From Clusia tigrina (lineage: Eukaryota; Arthropoda; Insecta; Diptera; Clusiidae), in NCBI GenBank assembly GCA_920105625.2, contig OV050031.1, positions 46,404,925 to 46,468,924 of the forward strand: 64,000 nucleotides of DNA, read 5' to 3'. This document shows positions 22,371 through 34,260 of the stretch, one piece after another. A program made the translations under genes and the position numbers. The notes beneath the pieces were generated by a model. It saw nothing but the letters and a program-made list of their open reading frames with translations, ran no database searches and was not told where the DNA came from. The first letter of the stretch is position 1; the number at the start of each line of letters is the position of its first letter.

Positions 22371-23578
22371 ACGTACATTCTTGAGTGTATACAGAAAGCC
22401 AGTCTGTTCAGAACCGATAACACTCACATCAATATCACCTTGACCTGCTGCATTCAGTTTTCTTCCGTCGCCAACACGAGCTTTGCAAGAATCTTCCGGG
22501 AAAGTTAAATAGTTTTTGAAAAACTCCTTCTGAAAACTCATGTGATCAGATGCACCGGAGTCAGCATACCAGTCATATTTAATATTTCCGCTTGTCGATG
22601 TCATTAATACCGACTGCAGCGTGAATAACTGTTCAGCTTCGTTGTCATAAGCTTTTGACTGTGTTTCCATAATCAAATTTTGTCGATCGCCATTTCTGCT
22701 GTTGGTGTTATTGTTGTTTGTTTGGCCATTCGAATGTCTTTCATTGTCACGCTGTTTCTTATAACATTCACGTGCCCAATGTCCAGGTTTCGAACAATAA
22801 TTACATTTGCCTGATCTCTTCGTTGTGCTGTTGCTGTTGCCATTTACGTTTTTATTTTTGCTTCTGCTTGCTGCATACGCTGTTTTCATATTTTCACTGT
22901 CTGCTGCGCCTTTTGCTGCGCCGACGTCTGCTTCTCGAAAATTTATTATTGCTTCTTCGTTTATGAGATGATCCGTTAACTTCACGATTGTCTGCTCATT
23001 GCGGGGCACTGCATACCATGCAGTTCTCACGTGGTCAAATCTTGCAGGTAAACTGCTCAGCTCAGAATTTTCGCAATGATCATAAGTGGCTTTTGCTCCA
23101 AGTCGATGTCTTTCAGCCGTTGCGCCAACGACGTTATGCTGGCAATGTAACTGGCGACTATTTCACTGTCGTCCATTTTCAAGCTAATAAATTTCTCGAG
23201 GAGTACCTGTACTGATTGCTCACTCTTTTCGGCATGTACAGTTTTGAGCCTAGCCCACATTTCAGCTGCCGTCGTACAGTAGCTTAAATAATTTATTTGA
23301 TCCAATTCTAGACCACGCATAAGGAAAGCTTGAGCCTCAGCATCCTTTTCGTCCCAATCTGTACCATTTTGAGCAGGACGAGCAATTATTCCCATTATAT
23401 ATGGCTTTAACTTATTCTCAGCCATATAAATCTCCTTCTGCCGTTTCCACAACTGATAGTTTGTGCCATTGAAACGATGGATTTGGTACGATTTAGTTTC
23501 AGCCATTTTCACCGGCTTATTTAATTCAGTGACTTCTTGCTTAATTAAATCAATCAAAACGATATTTTTATCGTCCAT
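22371..23578 (-). pseudogene. copia gag-protease
   Basis: Gag starts at 23578 (MDDKNIVLIDLIKQ). It has the copia gag core (RFNGTNYQLWKRQKEIYMAE, SYCTTAAEMWARLKTVH) and a CCHC knuckle CNYCSKPGHWARECYK near 22770-22815. Protease follows: YDWYADSGASDHMS, whose DSGA is the catalytic Asp motif of copia proteases. One 1-nt frameshift near 23045 splits the frame into 23578-23057 and 23030-22350. The protein jumps at about 22375 from the protease into integrase C-terminal sequence. Confidence 0.88.
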
Positions 23579-23617
23579 AAAATTACTTATTCTCGAAAAC
23601 CGACTTAAGACACACGA

Positions 23618-23634
23618 GCACTGCGCCCATAATC
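23618..23634 (-). other. copia primer-binding site
   Basis: Antisense GATTATGGGCGCAGTG directly after the LTR end CCAACA. It resembles the copia PBS, which pairs with an internal part of initiator tRNA-Met. Confidence 0.7.
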
Positions 23635-23863
23635 TGTTGGACGCAGTGTTTTAAGTTCAGGAAAAGAGAAAACAGTTATTGTTTTAGATTTAAAAAAAAA
23701 ACGAATTTTAATGTTCAGCGTTAGATCAGTACTAATTCAGTACACATTTTGCAAATTATAAAAACGTAAGAGAATGAGTGTAATGACAAACTTCAAAATA
23801 AAACTAAAAACAGAACTGCATGTGCATATGTATGTATGTTTATATGCATATGAAGATAACGCT

Positions 23864-23870
<7 letters not shown>
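23635..23870 (-). repeat. copia 5' LTR (236 bp)
   Basis: Antisense TGAAATAAGCGTTATC ... CCAACA. It ends at the PBS on one side and at an (AT)n tract on the other. An identical copy, in the opposite orientation, lies at 31214-31449. Confidence 0.85.

Positions 23871-23937
<67 letters not shown>
23871..23937. repeat. (AT)n microsatellite
   Basis: Alternating AT next to the outer edge of the copia LTR. The mirrored tract at 31124-31213 is 23 bp longer. Confidence 0.95.
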
Positions 23938-23939
<2 letters not shown>

Positions 23940-23940
<1 letters not shown>

Positions 23941-25776
23941 TATATGGTGATTAGTTTTATCCAAAGCTTATTTGTATGCTGTTTCGATATACCCTCGTTC
24001 TCTCATCATAGATAAATTAGCTTTAAGGTAACTTTCTACCCAAAAATGCTTAGAAAAACTAAGAAATCCCAGCAATACAGACTGGGATCTCTAAAATACT
24101 AGAAGGAAATCTGGGCAGGCCTAGAACGATAAAATTCCATATAGATCTCGAAGATAAGGTCAATCTATTCACCCGCACTCTAACCCTGCTCACCAGTGCG
24201 TATAAGGCGCAGACCCAAACCACCTTGGTGGATCAAAGAGACAACAACGAATGGACATCTAGTTGTAAGGAATCGCTTCAGGCGCTCGTTAATGCGCTTT
24301 TTCCTGGCTGCAAAGATACAAGTAATCTCAAACCCCCAAGAACCGAAGTGGAAACCTTACCATGGTGGAGACCAACAAAACTGAAAAGTAGGGTAGTCAC
24401 TATAAAAAGCCACACCAAATACTTAGGGGTAATAGTAGACAGTAAGCTTTCTTGGAAGCTCAATGTGGACGAAAATTAAATAAAGCTACCAACGCTCTAT
24501 ATGCTTGTAAAAAGGTGCGTGGATCCACTTGGGGCCTCACTACTTCTCTAATACATTGGTGCTACACAGCTATAGCAAGACCTATTTTACTCTACGGTAT
24601 TTTGGTGTGGTGCAATGCTATTAGGAAGAAAACTTATTGAATCAAAAGACTTGCGGCACTGTGTGTGATGGGGGCGGACAACACCAACGGCTGCTCTTAA
24701 CACCATTCTCAATTCTCCCACAATCGATAGGTCATAGTTCTTAAGATCGAAGTCTCACGGTCAGCACTGACAACGTGACTCCTATTCTTAGCCTGAGGAA
24801 ACAAATAAAAACAACTATTGAATAGGAGGGATGGCATAGAGGCATGAATGCTAAATGCAAGACCTTCAATCTTTTCCCGGACGGCTCGAAGATGGAGGAC
24901 GGTGTTGGGGCAGGTGTCTACTGCCCCGAACTAGATATCAAACAGCCGTTCAGACTACCTAATTACCGCAGCATTTTTCAAGCGGAAGTTGTTGCAGCAT
25001 GGAAAGCCGCAGATCTCGCTTGTATAACAGAAAATACGATCTCCACAACAAATTTCTACATAGATAACCAGGCTGCGATCAAAGCTATAACTTCATGCTG
25101 TGCATCTTCCAGAAATGTTATGCAATGCAAGGCTGCAATAAATAGACTGGCCACCGATCGGAAGCTACATATCTACTGCGTGCCAGGGCATAAGAACATA
25201 GAAGGAAACGAGAGTGCGGACGCCATTGCAAAAAACGGAATCTTACAACCAAATGAGCAAGTAAGTAACGTACTGATGCCTCTAAGAATGATCAATAGCC
25301 GTATTGAAGATGACATTATGAGAAAGGTGACAGAACGGTGGGGTACGGCCATTTGTAAGATCGCAAACCTCATGCCACTTCCAAAAAAAGATTTCAGAAC
25401 GGTGGTAGGAATACTGTCAGGTCACTGTCTAACGGCGGTACACGCTAAAAGGATGGGACTCACAAACAACAATAAATGCGGGAAATGTGGGGAGCAAGGC
25501 ACAAGAGTAACTCTGGAGAATCTACTATGACTATGCCCCGCAATATCTAAAGCGCGTATCACTTCTGGGAGCCACCTGGTTTGAAGGACTAGAAGAGGTC
25601 GCACAACTAGGGATAGTTTCTCTCTTAAGATTTGCTAAGAGCGTCTCCCTGTTCAATTTTTCATACTACTGACGGATATACATTTAAGAGCGTATATCCA
25701 CCAGGCACCGCAAATGACCTTGCAGGTCTATGTGTGGCCTTCACGCCCGGCCAGTCTAACCTAACCTAACTGTCCG
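23940..25776 (+). mobile_element. internally deleted R1/LOA-group LINE, left-arm copy
   Basis: About 24200-24330 encodes the EN-RT linker (RRRPKPPWWIKET, then SLQALVNALFPGCKD). A deletion then jumps to the RT thumb (TIKSHTKYLGVIVDSKLSWK at 24398-24457; WGLTTSLIHWCYTAIARPIL at 24527-24586), followed by RNase H. The RT catalytic core is gone. The 3' UTR (ACGCCCGGCCAG) ends in CTAACCTAACCTAAC at about 25762-25776. The closest relative in the window is the LINE at 44998-49475 (shared LYACK, WGL-SLIH and RNase H sequence). Confidence 0.85.
24844..25530 (+). pseudogene. LINE RNase H and C-terminal domain, left-arm copy
   Basis: 228-codon open frame that would degrade RNA in RNA-DNA hybrids. FPDGSKMEDGVGAGVY holds the first catalytic Asp (F-P-D where T-D is usual), IFQAEVVAAWKAADL the Glu, FYIDNQAAIKAI the second Asp, and VPGHKNIEGNESADAIAK the His and last Asp. 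It ends in a Cys motif, CGKCGEQG. The true ORF2 continues slightly past the stop (CPAISKARI in another frame). All four active-site residues remain, yet the upstream RT is deleted. Confidence 0.85.
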
Positions 25777-25779
25777 TTG

Positions 25780-26085
25780 GAGAATGCTTCGCAACACTAT
25801 TGAATGCAATCCTGATAATTGTGAATAAATTGTTTGGGCTTGCGTACTATTGGAAAATTTCCTAATGCTGCATGACTTGGATTGATGGTATTGCCCTGCT
25901 AATTTTGTTAATTGGGAAGGATCTGATGGTACAGTATACAATGGAGAATGGCGGAATGCCTTAATTGATACATGTGGCCCATGGCTTTCTATAACTTCGA
26001 CCACACGCAATGCAAGAAAATCTGCATTCCGATTAAGAGACAGATTAATGTAGTTATTATTAGATTTTCCTTCAAAAGGCACTAT
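25780..26085 (-). CDS. unidentified 100-codon ORF, exon-like left edge, left-arm copy
   Basis: Antisense frame beginning PFEGKSNNNYINLSLNR and continuing through ALRVVEVIESHGPHVSIKAF to SIVLRSILQRTV, not recognised. Antisense DNA just upstream reads TTGTTATTTTCAAATAG, a good-looking 3' splice acceptor, so this could be a host exon or an exon of an intron-containing transposon. It is cut at the other end by the LINE tail at 25776. The composition is not low-complexity and has no stops. Without an Met start or database match, function is unknown. Confidence 0.35.
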
Positions 26086-26153
26086 TTGAAAATAACAAAT
26101 TTTAAAGTTTTATAAAACCTTATGAAAATATGTATGTATTCATTTGTTTTAAA

Positions 26154-27435
26154 GAGTTTTCTAATAAGAGGTGTTATTTTGGTATTCAAAGAAAAGTGCA
26201 ATTTTTAGAGATAAATGATCGGATGTTTATTTCATAATAAAGAGGAAGGTTAATAATGAAAAATAACAACACCAAATGGACACCACGACCACGCTTACAG
26301 GACCATATCCTTTTCATGAAATTTTCCATAACCAAATCGGAAAGTGGCTGCCCTATGTCCTCGATAGCCTCACGAATTCTATCTTTGAGGTCTTGAATCG
26401 ACGCTGGGCTGTTGGCGTAAACCTTATCTTTCGCGTGGCCCCAAAGGAAGAAGTCGCAAGGTGTTAAATCATAAGATCTCGGTGGCCAATTGTGATCACC
26501 TCTTCGAGAGATAACACGGTCCGGAAACTTTTCCCGTAAAAGAGCAATAGTTTCGTTGCGTGTGTGGCACGTAGCGCCGTCTTGTTGAAAGTAAACGTTG
26601 TCCAGATCAATACCATCCACCTCCGACCATAGAAAATCATTAATCATCTCTCGATAGCGCAATCCATTCACCGTAACTGTTGATCCAACCTCATTTTCGA
26701 AAAAGTAAAGTCCAATGACCCCGCCGGACCATAAACCGGACCAAACAGTCACACGTTGAGGATGGAGAGGCTTCTCAACAATAACTCTTGGGTTTTCCGA
26801 GCCCCAGATGCGACAATTTTGCTTGTTGACGCAGCCACCGAGGTGGAAATGGGCCTCATCAGTCAAGATAATTTTTCGGATCATTTTCATGCATTTCAAG
26901 GACCCAATCAGCAAAGACACGACTTTGTTGATTATCGGCCGGCTTGAGTTCTTGTGTTAACTGAACTTTATAAGCCTTAAGACCCAAGTCTTTATGCAAA
27001 ATACGGGGTAATGATGTTTGTGGAATGCCCAATTCAAAAGAACGACGAGGAATGGACAAACCTGGGTTTTCTTCAACACTTTGGGCTACAGCAGCAATAT
27101 TCTCAGTTGTTCTTGAGCGACGTGCACTGGTTTTATTATTCACATCACTAACTTGTCCCAACAGCTCCAATTTTTCCACCAATTTCTGTATTGCGGTCCG
27201 ACAAGGTGCTTCACAACGACCCAAAAATGCTTTAGTTTTGCGAACTGTGACTGCAAGATTTTCACCATTTTTGTAGTGAATTTTAATAATTTCAATGCGT
27301 TGTTGAAGCGTGTATCGTTCCATTTTTAGTAATGGCGTAGTTTCTACGTGTCAAATGTCAAAGAATAGAAGCTTCAAAAGTGACAGCTACCGAAATACCG
27401 GGTTATTCAAAATAACACCTCTTGTTGGAAAACCC
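26154..27435 (-). mobile_element. DD41D (rosa-type) Tc1/mariner transposon, left-arm copy
   Basis: About 1.28 kb with imperfect ~28-bp terminal inverted repeats: 26154-26181 (GAGTTTTCTAATAAGAGGTG...) and 27408-27435 (the reverse reads GGGTTTTCCAACAAGAGGTG...). One transposase gene on the minus strand fills it. A mirror copy is at 27626-28907, and a 3' piece recurs at 31983-32181. Confidence 0.85.
26186..27323 (-). pseudogene. DD41D transposase, frameshifted, left-arm copy
   Basis: Start at 27323 (MERYTLQQRIEIIKIHYKNG). The N-terminal half is a paired HTH DNA-binding region (SIPRRSFELGIPQTSLPRIL). The catalytic half has ILTDEAHFHLGG, FQQDGATCHTR and WPPRSYDLTPCDFFLWG. Counting from the Asp of QQDGA to the Asp of PCDFF gives 41 intervening residues, the DD41D spacing of the rosa family. 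One frameshift in a 5-A run (about 26867) separates the halves just before the first catalytic Asp. The reading frame past the CKRGRG motif looks altered near the end. Confidence 0.85.
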
Positions 27436-27462
27436 TTTATTTGCTTAGGATAAAATAATAAA

Positions 27463-27598
<136 letters not shown>

Positions 27599-27625
27599 TT
27601 TATTATTTTATCCTAAGCAAATAAA

Positions 27626-28907
27626 GGGTTTTCCAACAAGAGGTGTTATTTTGAATAACCCGGTATTTCGGTAGCTGTCACTTTTGAAGCTTCTATTCTT
27701 TGACATTTGACACGTAGAAACTACGCCATTACTAAAAATGGAACGATACACGCTTCAACAACGCATTGAAATTATTAAAATTCACTACAAAAATGGTGAA
27801 AATCTTGCAGTCACAGTTCGCAAAACTAAAGCATTTTTGGGTCGTTGTGAAGCACCTTGTCGGACCGCAATACAGAAATTGGTGGAAAAATTGGAGCTGT
27901 TGGGACAAGTTAGTGATGTGAATAATAAAACCAGTGCACGTCGCTCAAGAACAACTGAGAATATTGCTGCTGTAGCCCAAAGTGTTGAAGAAAACCCAGG
28001 TTTGTCCATTCCTCGTCGTTCTTTTGAATTGGGCATTCCACAAACATCATTACCCCGTATTTTGCATAAAGACTTGGGTCTTAAGGCTTATAAAGTTCAG
28101 TTAACACAAGAACTCAAGCCGGCCGATAATCAACAAAGTCGTGTCTTTGCTGATTGGGTCCTTGAAATGCATGAAAATGATCCGAAAAATTATCTTGACT
28201 GATGAGGCCCATTTCCACCTCGGTGGCTGCGTCAACAAGCAAAATTGTCGCATCTGGGGCTCGGAAAACCCAAGAGTTATTGTTGAGAAGCCTCTCCATC
28301 CTCAACGTGTGACTGTTTGGTCCGGTTTATGGTCCGGCGGGGTCATTGGACTTTACTTTTTCGAAAATGAGGTTGGATCAACAGTTACGGTGAATGGATT
28401 GCGCTATCGAGAGATGATTAATGATTTTCTATGGTCGGAGGTGGATGGTATTGATCTGGACAACGTTTACTTTCAACAAGACGGCGCTACGTGCCACACA
28501 CGCAACGAAACTATTGCTCTTTTACGGGAAAAGTTTCCGGACCGTGTTATCTCTCGAAGAGGTGATCACAATTGGCCACCGAGATCTTATGATTTAACAC
28601 CTTGCGACTTCTTCCTTTGGGGCCACGCGAAAGATAAGGTTTACGCCAACAGCCCAGCGTCGATTCAAGACCTCAAAGATAGAATTCGTGAGGCTATCGA
28701 GGACATAGGGCAGCCACTTTCCGATTTGGTTATGGAAAATTTCATGAAAAGGATATGGTCCTGTAAGCGTGGTCGTGGTGTCCATTTGGTGTTGTTATTT
28801 TTCATTATTAACCTTCCTCTTTATTATGAAATAAACATCCGATCATTTATCTCTAAAAATTGCACTTTTCTTTGAATACCAAAATAACACCTCTTATTAG
28901 AAAACTC
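27626..28907 (+). mobile_element. DD41D transposon, right-arm copy
   Basis: Exact mirror of 26154-27435, including both terminal inverted repeats. It is a copy produced by the inverted duplication, not an independent insertion. Confidence 0.85.
27738..28875 (+). pseudogene. DD41D transposase, right-arm copy
   Basis: Same protein and same frameshift (about 28194) as the left-arm copy. Catalytic motifs ILTDEAHF, QQDGATCH and PCDFFLWG are present. The identical frameshift in both arms shows the damage predates the duplication, or that one copy is an assembly duplicate. Confidence 0.85.
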
Positions 28908-28975
28908 TTTAAAACAAATGAATACATACATATTTTCATAAGGTTTTATAAAACTTTAAAATTTGTTATTTTCAA

Positions 28976-29281
28976 ATAGTGCCTTTTGAAGGAAAATCTA
29001 ATAATAACTACATTAATCTGTCTCTTAATCGGAATGCAGATTTTCTTGCATTGCGTGTGGTCGAAGTTATAGAAAGCCATGGGCCACATGTATCAATTAA
29101 GGCATTCCGCCATTCTCCATTGTATACTGTACCATCAGATCCTTCCCAATTAACAAAATTAGCAGGGCAATACCATCAATCCAAGTCATGCAGCATTAGG
29201 AAATTTTCCAATAGTACGCAAGCCCAAACAATTTATTCACAATTATCAGGATTGCATTCAATAGTGTTGCGAAGCATTCTC
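28976..29281 (+). CDS. unidentified ORF, right-arm copy
   Basis: Mirror of 25780-26085, identical translation. A possible splice acceptor lies at about 28960-28978 (TTGTTATTTTCAAATAG). Confidence 0.35.
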
Positions 29282-29284
29282 CAA

Positions 29285-31120
29285 CGGACAGTTAGGTTAG
29301 GTTAGACTGGCCGGGCGTGAAGGCCACACATAGACCTGCAAGGTCATTTGCGGTGCCTGGTGGATATACGCTCTTAAATGTATATCCGTCAGTAGTATGA
29401 AAAATTGAACAGGGAGACGCTCTTAGCAAATCTTAAGAGAGAAACTATCCCTAGTTGTGCGACCTCTTCTAGTCCTTCAAACCAGGTGGCTCCCAGAAGT
29501 GATACGCGCTTTAGATATTGCGGGGCATAGTCATAGTAGATTCTCCAGAGTTACTCTTGTGCCTTGCTCCCCACATTTCCCGCATTTATTGTTGTTTGTG
29601 AGTCCCATCCTTTTAGCGTGTACCGCCGTTAGACAGTGACCTGACAGTATTCCTACCACCGTTCTGAAATCTTTTTTTGGAAGTGGCATGAGGTTTGCGA
29701 TCTTACAAATGGCCGTACCCCACCGTTCTGTCACCTTTCTCATAATGTCATCTTCAATACGGCTATTGATCATTCTTAGAGGCATCAGTACGTTACTTAC
29801 TTGCTCATTTGGTTGTAAGATTCCGTTTTTTGCAATGGCGTCCGCACTCTCGTTTCCTTCTATGTTCTTATGCCCTGGCACGCAGTAGATATGTAGCTTC
29901 CGATCGGTGGCCAGTCTATTTATTGCAGCCTTGCATTGCATAACATTTCTGGAAGATGCACAGCATGAAGTTATAGCTTTGATCGCAGCCTGGTTATCTA
30001 TGTAGAAATTTGTTGTGGAGATCGTATTTTCTGTTATACAAGCGAGATCTGCGGCTTTCCATGCTGCAACAACTTCCGCTTGAAAAATGCTGCGGTAATT
30101 AGGTAGTCTGAACGGCTGTTTGATATCTAGTTCGGGGCAGTAGACACCTGCCCCAACACCGTCCTCCATCTTCGAGCCGTCCGGGAAAAGATTGAAGGTC
30201 TTGCATTTAGCATTCATGCCTCTATGCCATCCCTCCTATTCAATAGTTGTTTTTATTTGTTTCCTCAGGCTAAGAATAGGAGTCACGTTGTCAGTGCTGA
30301 CCGTGAGACTTCGATCTTAAGAACTATGACCTATCGATTGTGGGAGAATTGAGAATGGTGTTAAGAGCAGCCGTTGGTGTTGTCCGCCCCCATCACACAC
30401 AGTGCCGCAAGTCTTTTGATTCAATAAGTTTTCTTCCTAATAGCATTGCACCACACCAAAATACCGTAGAGTAAAATAGGTCTTGCTATAGCTGTGTAGC
30501 ACCAATGTATTAGAGAAGTAGTGAGGCCCCAAGTGGATCCACGCACCTTTTTACAAGCATATAGAGCGTTGGTAGCTTTATTTAATTTTCGTCCACATTG
30601 AGCTTCCAAGAAAGCTTACTGTCTACTATTACCCCTAAGTATTTGGTGTGGCTTTTTATAGTGACTACCCTACTTTTCAGTTTTGTTGGTCTCCACCATG
30701 GTAAGGTTTCCACTTCGGTTCTTGGGGGTTTGAGATTACTTGTATCTTTGCAGCCAGGAAAAAGCGCATTAACGAGCGCCTGAAGCGATTCCTTACAACT
30801 AGATGTCCATTCGTTGTTGTCTCTTTGATCCACCAAGGTGGTTTGGGTCTGCGCCTTATACGCACTGGTGAGCAGGGTTAGAGTGCGGGTGAATAGATTG
30901 ACCTTATCTTCGAGATCTATATGGAATTTTATCGTTCTAGGCCTGCCCAGATTTCCTTCTAGTATTTTAGAGATCCCAGTCTGTATTGCTGGGATTTCTT
31001 AGTTTTTCTAAGCATTTTTGGGTAGAAAGTTACCTTAAAGCTAATTTATCTATGATGAGAGAACGAGGGTATATCGAAACAGCATACAAATAAGCTTTGG
31101 ATAAAACTAATCACCATATA

Positions 31121-31121
<1 letters not shown>
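29285..31121 (-). mobile_element. internally deleted LINE, right-arm copy
   Basis: Mirror of 23940-25776, with the 3' tail (GTTAGGTTAGGTTAG) at 29285-29299 and the EN-RT linker near 30730-30865. Confidence 0.85.
29531..30217 (-). pseudogene. LINE RNase H domain, right-arm copy
   Basis: Mirror of 24844-25530 with identical 228-residue translation. Confidence 0.85.

Positions 31122-31123
<2 letters not shown>

Positions 31124-31213
<90 letters not shown>
31124..31213. repeat. (AT)n microsatellite
   Basis: Mirror of 23871-23937 but longer by 23 bp. It is one of only two differences I found between the arms. Confidence 0.95.
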
Positions 31214-31215
<2 letters not shown>

Positions 31216-31449
31216 AAATAAGCGTTATCTTCATATGCATATAAACATACATACATATGCACATGCAGTTCTGTTTTTAGTTTTATTTTGAAGTTTGTCA
31301 TTACACTCATTCTCTTACGTTTTTATAATTTGCAAAATGTGTACTGAATTAGTACTGATCTAACGCTGAACATTAAAATTCGTTTTTTTTTTAAATCTAA
31401 AACAATAACTGTTTTCTCTTTTCCTGAACTTAAAACACTGCGTCCAACA
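31214..31449 (+). repeat. copia 5' LTR, right-arm copy
   Basis: TGAAATAAGCGTTATC at 31214 through CCAACA at 31449, followed by the primer-binding site. It is the sense-strand copy of 23635-23870. Confidence 0.85.
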
Positions 31450-31505
31450 GATTATGGGCGCAGTGCTCGTGTGTCTTAAGTCGGTTTTCGAGAATAAGTA
31501 ATTTT

Positions 31506-31982
31506 ATGGACGATAAAAATATCGTTTTGATTGATTTAATTAAGCAAGAAGTCACTGAATTATATAAGCCGGTGAAAATGGCTGAAACTAAATCGTACCA
31601 AATCCATCGTTTCAATGGCACAAACTATCAGTTGTGGAAACGGCAGAAGGAGATTTATATGGCTGAGAATAAGTTAAAGCCATATATAATGGGAATAATT
31701 GCTCGTCCTGCTCAAAATGGTACAGATTGGGACGAAAAGGATGCTGAGGCTCAAGCTTTCCTTATGCGTGGTCTAGAATTGGATCAAATAAATTATTTAA
31801 GCTACTGTACGACGGCAGCTGAAATGTGGGCTAGGCTCAAAACTGTACATGCCGAAAAGAGTGAGCAATCAGTACAGGTACTCCTCGAGAAATTTATTAG
31901 CTTGAAAATGGACGACAGTGAAATAGTCGCCAGTTACATTGCCAGCATAACGTCGTTGGCGCAACGGCTGAAAGACATCGAC
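31506..31982 (+). pseudogene. copia gag N-terminal fragment, right-arm copy
   Basis: Starts MDDKNIVLIDLIKQ like the full gag at 23578, with one residue change (TELYKPV versus TELNKPV; base 31563). After 31982 the frame runs on 21 codons into unrelated DD41D DNA and stops at about 32045. Confidence 0.85.
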
Positions 31983-32436
<454 letters not shown>

Positions 32437-34083
32437 GAAATTTGTTATTATAAAAATTAAAGCTTGTTCAATAATAAATCGTAGGCATTTATAACCCCCA
32501 CTTAATGTATTAAATAAAACTGGATGGCCCTATCAGATTCATTAAAATTTCATTATCTATTTAAATAAACAATTTTCTGTTGTTGTTAATCTCTCAGCTA
32601 TTCTGCAGAATGCGCGGTGGAACAGTTCTGAAGTATAGATGGCGCTGCCGCAGGTGAGTAGAAGAGAGACTAAGATTGATTTGTAGAGAGAGTGGTCGGC
32701 CTTGATCGTACCGAACGGAATTGAGGAATGGAGGGAAAATGGCATAGAACGAAAAGATATATGAGGCACAAAAAGAAGCAAAACGGGACGTTGTTTTTGA
32801 AAAGAAATCCGTGTGGTCGGGTGAAGAGTTTGAAGTGTTTGGGAGTCAAGTGTTTCCAATTTATTTTTGTGCTACTACTATTTGTTGGTTTTGTGACTAG
32901 GATAGTTGGAGAAAAACAATCCTAGATACGTTCAGAAGAAGTCGAGGGTAGATAGTCGTTTGAGCCGGTATTGTAGTGAGTAGTGTGATAATAAATAAGA
33001 CAGGAGTAAAGTGTTCAGGAAGAAGAGGAGAAGGTGATTCCCGCCCTATGGTGAGGTTTATACTTAAAGCTAAGTGCTATTGAAAATATTTAAATAAATA
33101 TTATTATATTACCTTTTCTATACACTTATATTAATTTGGTAGTGCATCGTTTATAGTAAAATGTATAGGCAGCACTAGCTGCCCGGGGCATTCAGCTCTG
33201 TATAAATATATAACATATTAGTAAATAGGTAGCCTTTATCTTGTTTAAGAATTTCAGGAACGGTATTTCAAACTTTGTTTGTTTACAGAAATGTAATACG
33301 CAAATCAATGCTACGAAAAGCAAAATGAGGAAGTGTCAAAACCAACAAACGCAGAGGATAATTCTCCCTTGCGACTACCTTTTAGGTGTGCCCTGGAGTA
33401 TTCATAATTCAATAAGTAAAAATTAAATAAAACTTACTTTTGGATAATAATAAATTTAAACGGAAAACAGAAAAAGCTCTGTATGGTTTTTAAAAAATTG
33501 AGCATGAATAAGCATAACATTAAATGTCTCATTACTATGCTATCCTATGCTATGCCAAAATTTCAGTAATCAGATACATACTTCGTATTTAACAGATTTC
33601 CATGTGACAGCCAACTGTGGTATGCTATACAAGAGAACACAGAGAAGCGACACTTAAATGTTCTGACGTTTAAAAAAAATGTCTATCATTAGTTGGCTAT
33701 ATGGATTGGTTTGTTTATCATTGGTTCTGAGAAAAATCAGCCACACTAATTCCTGTGGCGACATCACAACCCCCACATACTTGTCGGGTAAGGCACCGAA
33801 AGCAGGCGCTAGTTCTACGCGCAATCTATTGACGCGCTGTCGCTACCGCACATTGTGTTCATGGCTAGCTGAATGTCGGACTTTGCGTTTCCGGCTTTTT
33901 CATATCTTTTTCTCTTTTCGCTACGTAGGAACCGGGCGAACGCTCGAGTCCCGCACTTGCACCTCTTTTGATCTAAAGCACCGTATTTAATTTTACCTTT
34001 ATTAAATCAAACTTAATTCTGTTTTTCTATTGCTTTTTATTATTGGCAACGCTGTCATCGAGCAAATAGCTAAATATATATAT
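32437..34083. other. no gene recognised
   Basis: Mixed AT-rich DNA. It has short frames at 32728-32925 and 33679-33990 with no recognisable domain. A GC-richer block at 33770-33960 differs from its neighbours and might be part of an LTR, but I could find no matching second copy. Left undescribed. Confidence 0.5.
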
Positions 34084-34260
34084 ACGAGGGCGGATTGATA
34101 TTGAAGCTACCAAGCGCTAGATGGCAGCACAAACACAAAAACTTTTTTTTTTAGAAATTGCGATCTGTCAAACATCAGCTGTTAAAATTTCACCCAAATT
34201 CATCGATTAGTTTATTTGTTGTAGTCGTTTGAAGTAAGCAACTTTTGTGTTTCTTGAAAA

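Larger units (their letters stand above)
20345..23870 (-). mobile_element. Ty1/copia retrotransposon lacking most of integrase
   Basis: Antisense element. 5' LTR at 23635-23870, PBS at 23618-23634, gag and protease at 23578-22371, RT-RNase H at 22370-20537, and a truncated 3' LTR at 20499-20345. A purine run (AGCGAGAGAGAGTA, antisense) precedes the 3' LTR and acts as polypurine tract. The catalytic integrase core is missing between protease and RT. Frameshifts in gag, RT and RNase H make it non-autonomous. The 5' part (LTR plus first ~480 bp of gag) is duplicated in the palindrome at 31214-31982. Confidence 0.9.

Noticed and set aside
21824..22384. 186-codon plus-strand frame
   Set aside because: Antisense shadow of the copia pol region, Leu/Ser/Phe-rich with no motif.
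25762..25776. Telomeric (TTAGG)n array
   Set aside because: Only three units, at a LINE 3' end; not a telomere.
31046..31310. Tyr-Ile repeat proteins
   Set aside because: Translation of the (AT)n tract.
33679..33990. 103-codon frame as a gene
   Set aside because: Composition is mixed and no domain or splice context is visible.
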